A stretch of DNA of 64,000 nucleotides from Tuctoria greenei (taxonomy: Eukaryota; Streptophyta; Magnoliopsida; Poales; Poaceae): assembly GCA_036927565.1 (NCBI GenBank), contig JAYESD010000001.1, positions 250,013,097 to 250,077,096 on the forward strand, read 5' to 3'. The position numbers and the translations under genes were made by a program. A model generated the notes under the pieces. That model saw nothing but the letters and a program-made list of their open reading frames with translations. It was not told the origin of the DNA and did no database searches. Every line of letters begins with the position of its first letter. Position 1 is the stretch's first letter. This document shows, one piece after another, positions 1 through 9,266 of this stretch.

Positions 1-410
1 CAAACCGAATTTGTGGAGCAAAACGGAGCCGTGTAGGGCCCACAACAGGTCGGCCGACTAGGGGGTTCGACCGACCCCCTTCTGGCCTCTCTGTTGCTCT
101 GTTTTGACGTGTCGAGTCGTATGTTTGGTTGCGATGTGTTTCAAGATGCAACGCTATTTTTGCACGTCAGGATTTTGCGAATTTGGGGTGCCTCCCCCAA
201 ACTTGTTCCCTGAATTCTTTATTCAACACAACTAAACTAAAGGGGGGACTTTAAAGGGTTAGATGAACCAGGAAGTTCACTTTATTGAACTCAAAATATG
301 GGGACGCCTACATTATTCAATCTAAATTTAATGAAATAAAAATTTGGAATAAAACTAAACTAAGCTAGTAAGCATCCTATGCAATCGAGACATCTAAACT
401 ATGGAGCGTT
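1..410 (-). other. non-coding 3' internal region of the Athila element
   Basis: No coding frame is supported here. On the minus strand it holds a purine run around 190-206 (AGTTTGGGGGAGGC) that could be a polypurine tract or a decayed relative of one. It also carries a TCGGCCGA palindrome near 50-57, as seen elsewhere in the Athila elements of this window. Confidence 0.5.
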
Positions 411-1307
411 TTAGATGTCGGTCTTCTTGACGGCATTGCATACGTGACGTAGCTTGGCGCCCATGCCACAACGAACACCATCAATCTCCTCCTTGAAGGA
501 TAAGAGCTCATCCTTCAGTTCTGCCCTCTCAATGCACTCTTCAGCCACTAAGTCCGATAGCTTCTTGTTCTCTAAACTGAGAGAAGCTAACTCCTTAGAA
601 AGCCATGCAACTTTAGGGTCACGAGGAGATTTCCCGTCGCTGTCCTCAAATTGGCCAGGTGGCCCTTTGATGATAGGTGGCGAGAGGTGACGCCTAATCT
701 TGGAGGGTGATGAGCCAGTCGATTCCTCCATCGCCACATTATACATTTGCTTGAAAAATCCTTTTGCATAGCCTCCTTCAGGCTTGCGCACCCCATGGAT
801 AATGAGGCGGTCTCCCACACGCTCAGGCGAGGTACACGTAGGTGACTTGTAGTGGTGGCTCACTACATCACCGTCCTTGGTCTTCAGAGTGTACATGAAT
901 TCCTCGCCAGGCTGCAGCTTTGGGAGAGACTCGTCTTTTTCAAGAAAAAGATGGGTTTTGATTGACTTAAGGCCAGCCGTAGTCGGACGACGTGCAGGTG
1001 TCGTTGATTTTATGGGCGTCCTCAGAGGGGAGAGTGATCATTCAGCACCACGAGGCGTTGTGCTACGCCCACGCGGAGTCGTTGTTGGTGGTGGGATCAT
1101 GGAGAGAGGTACAACATCCAATGCCATGACGGACTCCAAAGCGAGGGTGGACTTGTCATTGGCCGGCATGATGTCTCCACTCAAGTTGAAGGTTGAGCTA
1201 GAGGAGGCATGAGGCACAATTTTCTTGTCGGCCATGACTTGGATGGGTGGGACAGGAGATGGTTTTTTTTCTGGATGGTGCAAGTTTCTCCTCTCTGTTC
1301 CCATCAA
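411..1307 (-). pseudogene. second ORF of the Athila element, downstream of pol, unknown function
   Basis: Two open stretches (1038-1307 and 411-896) share one reading frame and read through 897-1037 apart from a stop at about 1038-1040. The natural start may be the Met at about 1235 (MADKKIVP). The N-terminal half is Ser/Thr/Pro-rich with two TTPRG-like repeats. The C-terminal half (residues about 95-145 of the distal part) is rich in Leu, Glu and Lys in a heptad-like pattern and is probably a coiled coil. I see no signal peptide or membrane segment, so its position matches the env-like ORF of Athila elements but its content does not support an envelope. I do not recognise the family. Confidence 0.6.
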
Positions 1308-1435
1308 TAAATAAGAGGGTAAAGTACGATAGTACCGAGAGTCTTGTTGTGATACATCGGGAGAGTCCGCACGAAAAAACAGAAAGCTGACGGCGCAAGG
1401 GGGTGGTCGGCCGAACCTATGGTTTGGCCGAACCC
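1306..1435 (-). promoter_or_regulatory. possible internal promoter upstream of the second Athila ORF
   Basis: On the minus strand, two copies of a GGCCGAAC-type motif (1407-1417 and 1423-1435) lie about 93 bp upstream of an A/T-rich TATA-like TTATTTATT (1306-1314). That box is itself about 70 bp before the likely start codon of the second ORF. The 5' LTR of the same element shows the same order: palindromes at 6885-6913, then a TATA box at 6764-6773. Promoter activity is inferred from this layout only. Confidence 0.4.
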
Positions 1436-1584
1436 TTCCTAGCTCCGTTCAGGCTACGTTTTCGTGGGTTGGATTAATGGGCCCCATGGATGAATAATGG
1501 GATGGGCCCATTAATTGGACACAGAGAATTTAGACATAATTTAAAGAAACTGCGTGAAAATTAATAAGATTTATAACATCAATT

Positions 1585-2293
1585 TTGTTTTCCACCTCCT
1601 CCTCCTGGGATTCAAGAAATAGATGCCCATTGACTTTAAATAGCTAATCATCATCACCTTGAGGTGTGATCGCTCGATGGGATGAGGTTTCTATCACAGT
1701 GAAGGGTCCTTCCCATTTACTTCTAAGCTTCCCATGTCCAAAAAGTTTAACCCTAGAGTTGAAGAGTAGAACTTTATCTCTAGGTCTGAACTCTTTAGGC
1801 GTTATCCTCTTATCGTGCTATCTTTTGGTTCTTTCCTTCTAAATTTTGGCACTATGGTACACCTTATCTCTCCACTCTTCCAACTCGGAAAGTTGCTTCA
1901 ATTGGTGTTTTCCTGCTTCATGAAGGTCCATGTTCCACCGCTTGATGGCCCAATAGGCTCTATGTTCCAACTCTACAGGAAGATCATAAGTCTTCCCATA
2001 GACAAGTTGGAAAGGAGACATGCTGATGGGAGTTTTGTAGGCAGTACGATATGCCCACAATGCCTCCATCCCGTTCCCATTTCCAAGACGATCTTTTGCA
2101 GAATATTCTTAATTTGCTTATTAGATGTTTCTACTTGACCACTTGTTTGTGGGTGGTATGGGGTAGCAATATTATGCTGGAGACCAGGCTCCCTCAAAAA
2201 GTTCCGGAAGGTCTTATCTATGAAATGAGACCCTCCATCACTTATGACCATACGGGGAGTGCCAAAGCATAGGAAAATGATCTCATGAAACAT
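1585..2293 (-). pseudogene. pol: Athila pol, integrase catalytic core and C-terminus
   Basis: This is the 3' part of pol. The frame starting at 2293 contains the end of the integrase core: VISDGGSHF around the second catalytic Asp, then YHPQTSGQVE with the catalytic Glu. It then shifts frame to the stretch ending near 1839 (EALWAYRTAYKTP, a typical post-core motif). The C-terminal tail reads on to about 1590. At least one frameshift near 2070-2100 breaks the product. The adjacent RNase H and zinc-finger part lies in another frame. In the intact family this domain inserts the cDNA into the genome. Confidence 0.85.
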
Positions 2294-2466
2294 TTTTCTA
2301 GCTTGCTTGGAATCATCATTTTTACATGGAAAAGATTCTACCCCTTTTTACACATAATCTACAGCCACCAGGATATACTCACAATCATAGGACCTAGGGA
2401 AAGGTCCCATGAAATCAATACCCCAGTCATCAAATAATTCCACCTGGAGATTATAGGTTAGGGGCA

Positions 2467-3240
2467 TCACATGCGAGCTGAGATTCCTCCATGCTTTTGG
2501 CATTTCCAACATCTACGAATGAATTCTTTTGTATATTCATACATAGAAGGCCAATAGAATCCACTTTTCCAGATCTTTGCTTGGGTACGGTAAACACCGT
2601 AATGGCCACCATAGGGGCTAGCATGGCATTTCATAATCTTGGTGCCTTCGATTGATGGAACACACCTTCTAAGAAGGCCATCGACACAAACTCGATAGAG
2701 GTATGGGTCATCCCAAAGGTGTCTACGACTCTCATACATTAGTTTCATTTTGTTTTCCCCTGGTGGTACATATCCCGTGACCATGAAGTTCATGATATCT
2801 GCATACCAAGGGTCAGAGTCAGTCACCTTGAGAAGCATATCATCTCGTAGGAAGTCATTTATAGGGATGTCCATGGTTTGAGTGACTTCCATATGCGAGA
2901 GATGACCTACCACGGAATTCTCTACTCCTTTCTTATCCTTCATTTCTGCGTCAAATTCTTGGAGTAGAAGAATCCAATGGATTAGCCTTGGTTTAGCATC
3001 CTTTTCGGCGAGCAAGTACTTCAAGGCAACATGGTCTGAATAGACTATGACCTTGGCTCCAACCAAATAGGATCTAAACTTATCGATAGTAAAAACTACA
3101 CCCAAGAGCTCTTTTTCAGTTGTGTCATAATTGATTTGAGCCCCTGTCAGAGTTTTGCTAGCGTAGGCTATTACATGATGATTTTTGTCTTTGGTTTGGC
3201 CTAGGACCGCACCAATATCAAAATCACTAGCATCACACAT
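2467..3240 (-). pseudogene. pol: Athila pol, RNase H and integrase zinc-binding domain
   Basis: The open frame starts with MCDASDFDIGAVLGQ, the first catalytic Asp of a Ty3-type RNase H. It continues through TEKELL (catalytic Glu) and VYSDHVALKYLL (catalytic Asp). After a linker it carries the integrase H2C2 finger: His residues in HASPYGGHYG, and CWKCQKHG near the end. It is in frame with the RT stretch at 3577-3876, and part of the connection between them lies in 3241-3576. Gly-His to Val-Gly type substitutions (SVVGHLSHM) mark decay. Confidence 0.88.
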
Positions 3241-3576
3241 GATTTCGAATGGCAGCGTCCAATCATGGAGGTTGAATTATTGGAGCTGAGATGAGTGCCT
3301 TTTTGAGTGTATCAAATGATTTGAGGCATTCATCATCGAAATCAAAGGGAGCTTCCTTAGCTAGTAGGTTAGTGAGAGGTTGTAGAACCCCGCATGACCT
3401 AGAAAGCTACGGATTCCCTTAACATTGATAGGAGGTGGAAGTTTTTCAATGAATTCAATCTTTGCTTTGTCCACTTCTATCCCTCTCTCGGACACTAAGT
3501 GTCCAAGAACGATGCTTTCACGGACCATGAAATGGCATTTTTCCCAATTAAATGGAAGGTCCTTCTCTTGGCATCT

Positions 3577-4686
3577 TTATAAGACCTTGTATAAATTTTC
3601 CAGACAATGATCAATAGTTTTCTCATAGACGGAGAAATCGTCCATGAAAATTTCCATGATCTCCTCAATCATGTTAGAAAAGATAGATATCATGCATCTT
3701 TGAAAAGAGGCAGAAGCATTATACAATCCAAAGGACATACGCCGGTAGGCATAAGTTCCATAGGGACATGTGAATGTGGTCTTACTTTGATCATTTGGAT
3801 GGATTGGGATTTGATGATACCCTGAATACCCATTAAGGAAACAAAAGTAGGAGTGTTTTGCCAACCGCTCTAACATCTCATCGATGAAGGGCAGTGGAAA
3901 ACGATCCTTCCTTGTAGCCTTGTTAAGTTTTCAGTAATCGATGCACATCCTCCAGCCCTTGACGGTTCATTGAGGAATTAATTCATTCTTCTCATTTTGA
4001 ACGACTGTCACACCTCCCTTCTTAGGCACTACTTGAACTGGGTTGACCCATTCACTATGAGGAACAGGGTAGATAATCCCAGCATGCAGAAGTTTCAAGA
4101 CTTCATTTTTGACAACTTCCCGCATCACATTATTCAATTGCCTTTGAGGTTCCCTTGAGGGGAAACTCTCGGGGTCAATAGGAATGCGATGGGTGCATAA
4201 CGCTGGACTAATCCCCTTGAGATCCTCTAATGAATTGCCAAAAATAGATGTATGCTTTTCTAACATGGCAATGAGTTTGATTGTCTCATCATCTGAAAGC
4301 TTGTCACTTATGATGACAGGGGCTTCCAAGTCACCATTTAGAAAGGCATAATGTAGGCCTGGAGGTAGAATTTTTAGCTCAACAGGAGGTTTTGGGAAGA
4401 GATCCTCTTTTGGCAATTCAATTGCCTCCTAAAATTCATCCCCCTCTTGGGTGAAATCTTCTTCTCCTTCAATTTTAGGGGGTGCTAAGAATTGAAGAGT
4501 TCTAACCTCCTCTAGTGGCTCATCTTGGATGGGAGATTCTGCGGATGTGTTCTTTGAACGCAGAATAGGAATAGAGAACTTTCTCCCTCCAAGTTTGACA
4601 TTGAGGTTTCCTTCCAACGGAATTTCCATGAGAAATTTCTCAATGGGAATTCCGATCATAATGTCGAAATCTTTAATTTCGAACAC
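3577..4686 (-). pseudogene. pol: Athila pol, protease tail and reverse transcriptase
   Basis: Three open stretches (4429-4686, 3967-4416 and 3577-3876) share one frame and are separated by stops. The first resembles the end of the Athila protease region with an acidic linker (PLEEV...FTQEGDEF). The second starts RT, with VLKLLHAGIIYPVPHSEWVNPVQVVPKKGG. The third has the RT palm: YSGYHQIPIHP, then RRMSFGL, then FMDDFSVY, the family's form of the YxDD catalytic box. The stops make it inactive. Confidence 0.88.
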
Positions 4687-5314
4687 AAGGAAATCTAGGA
4701 TTGTCTCAATATCTTTCTGTCTTACAGATGCCTATTTTAAAACCCCGCATCCTTCAAGGATGTTTCCAAAAAAATCTTAGAAGGATTTACATGTTGGTGC
4801 CAACGACACATTGCCCAAAATGGCAAGAGCATGAGAATCAGAAATGAGATTCTCTCCAACAGTGGGGTTGTATAGAACCTTCATTGGTGTTCCTCTAATA
4901 AAACATAGAATGGTTGCCAAAGGTGAGGTCATCCGAAGGATTCTAGGTGACTACTCAACTTCCGCAGTCCATTCTCTGCTTAGAATAGAGGTTAACTCCT
5001 TGACCGTCTGTTGGATGAACACTCCATCAGGTGGGTTAGGTGGGGTTTAATGGAATGATGGTTTCCTATGGAAACAATACTTCAAGTATTTCCAAAATCT
5101 TCAAATATCTCCTCCTCGAAGTAGAATGGAAACATCGAAGGTTGAATTTCTTCTTCCTTCGTAGTTTTGAGTTCGGGGGAGGATTCCTCCGGAAAGGCTT
5201 GAGATAAGCAAGGGATAGGTTCTTCCTTGTCCATGGATTTATCCTCGGATCTTGACACTACTTCCTATTGAGGGGCTCATTAAGACCCATAATGAAGGAG
5301 GAATTTTCTAGAAT
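4687..5314 (-). pseudogene. decayed gag-protease linker of the Athila element
   Basis: This stretch links the gag and RT frames of the same element and should hold the C-terminal Gag and N-terminal protease. No long open frame remains on the minus strand. I could not place the catalytic DSG or DLG triad with confidence. Confidence 0.45.
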
Positions 5315-6004
5315 TTAGTCTAGAAGATCCTTGCCTTCTTCCAGCGTCTTATGGAGAAAAGATCCTCCAGCCGTAATATCAAGATGTAGGCCAGACTCTT
5401 TGTTCAATCCCATATGGAAGTGTTGCAAGAGATATAGATCAGGGATGGAAAAATCTGACATGGAATTTCTCAAAAGAGAAAATCTATCCCAAGCTGCACC
5501 TAAATACTCATTCTCCATCTGCTGGAAGCATAGTACTTCCTTCCGTAAGGAAACAATTCGGGCAATTGGAAAGAAAGCAAGACAAAATCTGTCTCGTAAT
5601 TCATTCCAATTTCCATTTGTCTTCCCAACATTGTGGTCATACCATTGTTTGGCTTTTTCCTTGAGATAAAAAGGAAACAACTTCCATTTAAGAGTTTCTT
5701 GTGTCATACCCTTGATTAGAAGGCATGAACACAATTGTTTGAACTCTCTTAGATGGTGGTAAGGATTTTCACAATCCATTCCTAAGAAAGATTTCTCCCG
5801 AACCACGGCTATAAAGCCAGAGCGAAGTTCATAGCTCGCAGAACAGATGGGTTCCACCGAATGAGGTGGCTCACAGAACTTGCCCTTTGGGGCAGAATAC
5901 AAAAGAATGGTGGGCTGCTCCACAAAGGTGGTGATGATAAGAAAACGAAATATAAGATAAGAAGATAGATACGAGAGTGAACAAGGTTCGAAGATTAACA
6001 GCAA
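5315..6004 (-). pseudogene. gag: Athila gag
   Basis: The 229-residue frame carries a retrotransposon Gag domain of the grass Athila type. It reads NPYHHLREFKQLCSCL, then GMTQETLKWKLFPFYL, KAKQWYDHNVG, ELRDRFCLAFFP and, near the end, LLQHFHMGLNKESGLHLDITAGGSF. Gag forms the virus-like particle. The open frame starts only about 5 bases from the primer site, so its first roughly 60 residues are probably 5' leader read as coding, and the authentic start is uncertain. The frame ends early at 5315 relative to a full Athila Gag, which should run on towards a protease. Confidence 0.85.
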
Positions 6005-6008
6005 CGTT

Positions 6009-6025
6009 CCCCGGCATCAGCGCCA
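6009..6025 (-). other. primer binding site, tRNA-Asp type
   Basis: The minus strand reads TGGCGCTGATGCCGGGG, close to the tRNA-Asp complementary site (TGGCGCC...GCCGGGGA) used by Athila and Tat elements. It lies 8 bases internal to the LTR end at 6034. A short gap of this kind is usual in the clade. Confidence 0.8.
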
Positions 6026-6033
6026 GAAATCCT

Positions 6034-7257
6034 TGTTGATGTTTCTTACATCCCAGATAAAAATCCGCAAGCGCACGAAAACTGTCGTGTAGAACTTCCG
6101 CTTAAGAAAGTATTCCAAATGGTATCGAATCCAAAGAACGCATGTGCTAATCTTAGGAACTAATCCACCCATGGACACAAAGTTGTTTGGTAGGCAAGGA
6201 AGAGAGAGGAATTCAAAGTATTGATTCTAATTCAAAGGAATTTGCAGTAGATGCATGCTTCCGGCACGGGTTTACCCTTAGCAACACTAGGACGACTCCC
6301 GCCAAGAGCCTTTGGCATAGCCGAACGTGAAGGATTACTAAGGATAGATAGGGCTATCACCACCTACTGCCTACCTCTTCAATCCATGGGTCTATGAGAT
6401 ATTCACTGGAGATTTCGAACCTAAGCACCACGCTTACGTTCTAAATCACAACTCTAGTTGTTTCAAACACAAAGCCAGAACTAGAGCCTTTAATAAATTA
6501 AAACAATGAACCCACAAGTAACTACTTGCGCAAACTACTATGAATTAAGAATCAAACTTGAATTGAATTCACAAAGGGCGTACTTGATTTGAGTACACCT
6601 TTGTAGGGATACAAGTGTAGAAGAGGGACTTGAAAAGCCCAAACCTCCTTCTCCTAAACTCTCACCACACCCTCCTTCTACTTGGCAGCCTCTAGGACTA
6701 CTCTAAACCTTAGGAGTGGTATTATATTCTCAACTTGGTGTGTGTGAAGTGAGGTGTGGGGTGCTATTTATAGGGGGAAGAAGGGTCGATTCCCGCCACC
6801 AAATTTGCGCGAATCAGTCTTCATCGTGATCAAGGCACCACTGGGAGTCGACACATGGAAGCTGACCGAGTTTGGCACCAGAAAGGGTTCGGCCGAACCC
6901 CATAGTCGGCCGAACAGAAAGTTGGACCAATTCCAGTGTACTTCCTGGGGTGACTTCCAGGTGGGTCCCATTGACTGATATGTGTGCTACACCATTGGAT
7001 GGCCTCGAATACTTCTGTTTGTGGGCCATTTGATCCATGTGATGACACGTGGTGTCGCCTGATTCGTCGAAATTCAGTTTTACGGATTACTCCCTGCATG
7101 TCTTGGTATTTTGGGTCTAAATTCACCTGTATACAAATAAACACCAACACTTATGGAATTGGTTAGTTTTTAACACTATAACAACATTGTGTTTCTCTTT
7201 TGTATATATTATGAGGTGAATTAACGATCTAAATATGGCACTTAAGGACCGTCAACA
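6034..7257 (-). repeat. 5' LTR of the Athila element
   Basis: The borders are TGTTGA at 6034 and TCAACA at 7257, a perfect short inverted repeat, giving a 1224-bp LTR. The primer site follows at the left, which fixes the orientation. On the minus strand it has a TATA box (6764-6773) with palindromic motifs about 110 bp upstream. No second copy is in the window, so age cannot be estimated here. Confidence 0.85.
6764..6913 (-). promoter_or_regulatory. Athila LTR promoter: TATA box plus CGGCCG palindromes
   Basis: On the minus strand the TATA box is CTATAAATAG (6764-6773). Upstream lie a perfect 16-bp palindrome GGGTTCGGCCGAACCC (6885-6900) and a second TCGGCCGA (6906-6913). Transcription would run leftward into gag. 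The spacing recurs at 1306-1435 and 62742-62851. Confidence 0.6.
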
Positions 7258-9266
7258 ACCGTCATGACCGGCTAGAGCTGACAGAACAATTTCCGACAAC
7301 GAAGTCTGACTCCTGGGAGGAGCTCTCGAAGCTGACAGAAGAGTACAACCCTGTGCTATCAAGAATCCGGAACTTGGTCGATGGAGGATTGACATCTTTA
7401 ATGGTCCTCAGCAACTTCCTTACCAACCACTGGGCTCCACTCAAGGAGCAAGAATTTGCCACTTGGTCATACTCCGGAGAAATGGATTTCCTCCGGATTG
7501 ACATTGGTCGGGGAACCAACTTAGATGAGCATGCCTTGAAGCTCAATCTGTAGAAGTTGTACAATGGAACTTTATTAAGAGATGACCTTGTACCTCCGGT
7601 AGAGTTCTTTCCTCTGTGTGTAGTTCCAGAGGTCAGGAGGGAGCTGTAGAAGGTGATGTCGCTCCTTGACGCTAGAGGTCTTGCGGTGAGACAAAGGAGC
7701 ACTCCGCCAGCAGAGATTGTGATCCCCGGAGCTTCGGCCCCCTGCCCACATGGATGGTCCGACTCTTCATCTGTCAGTGGAAAGGGTGAACCTCCTGCAG
7801 AACCAAGTTAGAAGAAATCTAACTCAAGTCAGGGAAAAGGCAAAGAGTCCATTGATGCCTCCAGTCGGAAGAGGAAGTTGATGTGAACTGATGGCAACTT
7901 TATAAGAGCAGCTCCGATGCAAGCGGTGCCATTGCCTCACCCGACCCTCAAGTCAATGCTCGTTGTGCCTCCAACAACGACAACCCCAACTTTGATTGCC
8001 AAGGTGAGCTTCGAGCTTAGGAAATCATCTTCGGATCAAGTGCCTCTGGCAGACAGTAGGTCCAACAAGTCTACTCTAGTCCCGGTGTCAGCGGCGGGCT
8101 TTGGATTCAGAGTGTCTTCACAGACAATCGAGATCCCGGCTGTAGTGATGTCGGCGGCTGTCATGACTCCTCGAATGAAGTCTGGAGCTTCTGCCTCACC
8201 GGCGACAGTGGGTTCTGACTCCAGCCATCCAAGGAAGAAATTTCGTGTCCAATGGAGCTGCAACGTCCCTAGATAAGTATTGACACTTGAACTTGTGTTT
8301 TCCTCTTGGTTCTTGCTTTTTATTGAATTTCTTTTTCCTCTATTTCCAGAGTGTCGAGAGGAGGAGCTACTACTCCGACACCTGCAGGCATCCAATCTAG
8401 CGCTGCAGCCACAAAGACTGCGCGGACTGGAGCCCCCGCTGATGGTACAACTTCTCCTATGGTCATGGCGGACGACACGACTGTTCTGGTGCCAACTGGT
8501 GTCAAGATAACCTCAGTGGTAGCAGCCGAAGAAGTTGTAGTTGAGCTGGACCATGAAGGAGAAACGATGGAGCAAGCTTCAGCTACTCTGGAGCTAGCAA
8601 TGGAGGTACCGGCTTCAGCACCAAGGATTTTGGAACATGTGGCAGAAGTACCGGAACCAGCACTGGAGGTACCGATGCCCTAGGCCGATGTTGCTATGCC
8701 AAAGGTTGCCATGACTGAGCCAGCACCTACCTTAAAACCTGCAGCAGACGCTGCACCAGAGCAGCCGGTTGATGCTGCGATGGCGCCTGAGTCGGTGCCT
8801 GTAGATCCAACTTCGGGTTCATCAACATACGCACTGGAGGTCGACGAGCTCCCGAAACTTAGCGCTGCATACGTTGAACTGTTGGAGTCCATGCTTGTGT
8901 CATGGGCTCCGACAACTATTCCAGGAGACTTGGGGGAACTAGAGGAACCTCAGGCAGATCCTGAGCCAATCCCCCTAGACATGTCAATCGAGAATGCCTG
9001 CTCGAGCCTCTGCCAAGTTCAGCTCGCCTTTGACTACGAGCACAAGGCCCTAGAGAATGAGCGTGACACTCTATGGTGCTGGCGCAAGCTGCTCTACTTC
9101 AAGACAAAGTTGACACAGACTCGCTTGGCTGACTTCAGGGACCATCTTGCAGCCGAGAAGACGTGGCTAAAACGGATGGACGAGCTGCTAGATGATCGCG
9201 AGATATATGACAAGGCGACTGAACCCAACAATTTGGCAGATGCTCGCTTTGAGACCCTAGAGAAGC
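7258..9266 (+). pseudogene. Tat-type antisense extra ORF (putative gypsy type transposon family), copy 1, 5' truncated
   Basis: This is homologous to the better copy at 16329-19405 but begins in its middle (KLTEEYNPVLSRI against KLSDAFNPVLTRI). The N-terminal conserved domain was removed when the Athila element inserted. Exon 1 (to 8272) has several in-frame stops and ends in a basic Ser-rich part (KKSNSSQGKGKES, DASSRKRKL). A 77-nt intron follows (8273-8349), whose donor has become AT instead of GT while the acceptor is TTTCCAG. Exon 2 (8350-9266, stop at 8681-8683) is Pro/Ala/Glu-rich. It then enters a coiled-coil region (SIENACSSLCQVQLAFDYEHKALENERDTL). It is interrupted at 9267 by a solo LTR and resumes at 12049. 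It is transcribed, if at all, from the plus strand. Function is unknown. Confidence 0.7.
8273..8349 (+). other. spliceosomal intron of antisense ORF copy 1, donor mutated
   Basis: The intron aligns in position and in length (77 nt) with that of copy 2 at 17717-17793. It has a pyrimidine-rich 3' end and AG acceptor, but the donor reads ATAAGT where copy 2 has GTAAGC. Confidence 0.65.

Larger units (their letters stand above)
1..7257 (-). mobile_element. Athila-clade Ty3/gypsy retrotransposon, 3' end outside the window
   Basis: Reading right to left, the element has a 5' LTR (6034-7257), a primer binding site resembling the tRNA-Asp type, gag, then protease, RT, RNase H and integrase, and a further ORF after pol. 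The Gag and pol sequence types and the tRNA-Asp-like primer site are typical of Athila elements of grasses. No copy of the LTR occurs left of pol, so the 3' LTR lies beyond base 1. All coding parts carry stops or frameshifts. The right border abuts the antisense-type ORF copy 1 at 7258, so this element probably inserted into that sequence. The 5 bases after the LTR (ACCGT, 7258-7262) are the expected target-site duplication, but the matching copy is off the window. Confidence 0.85.
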
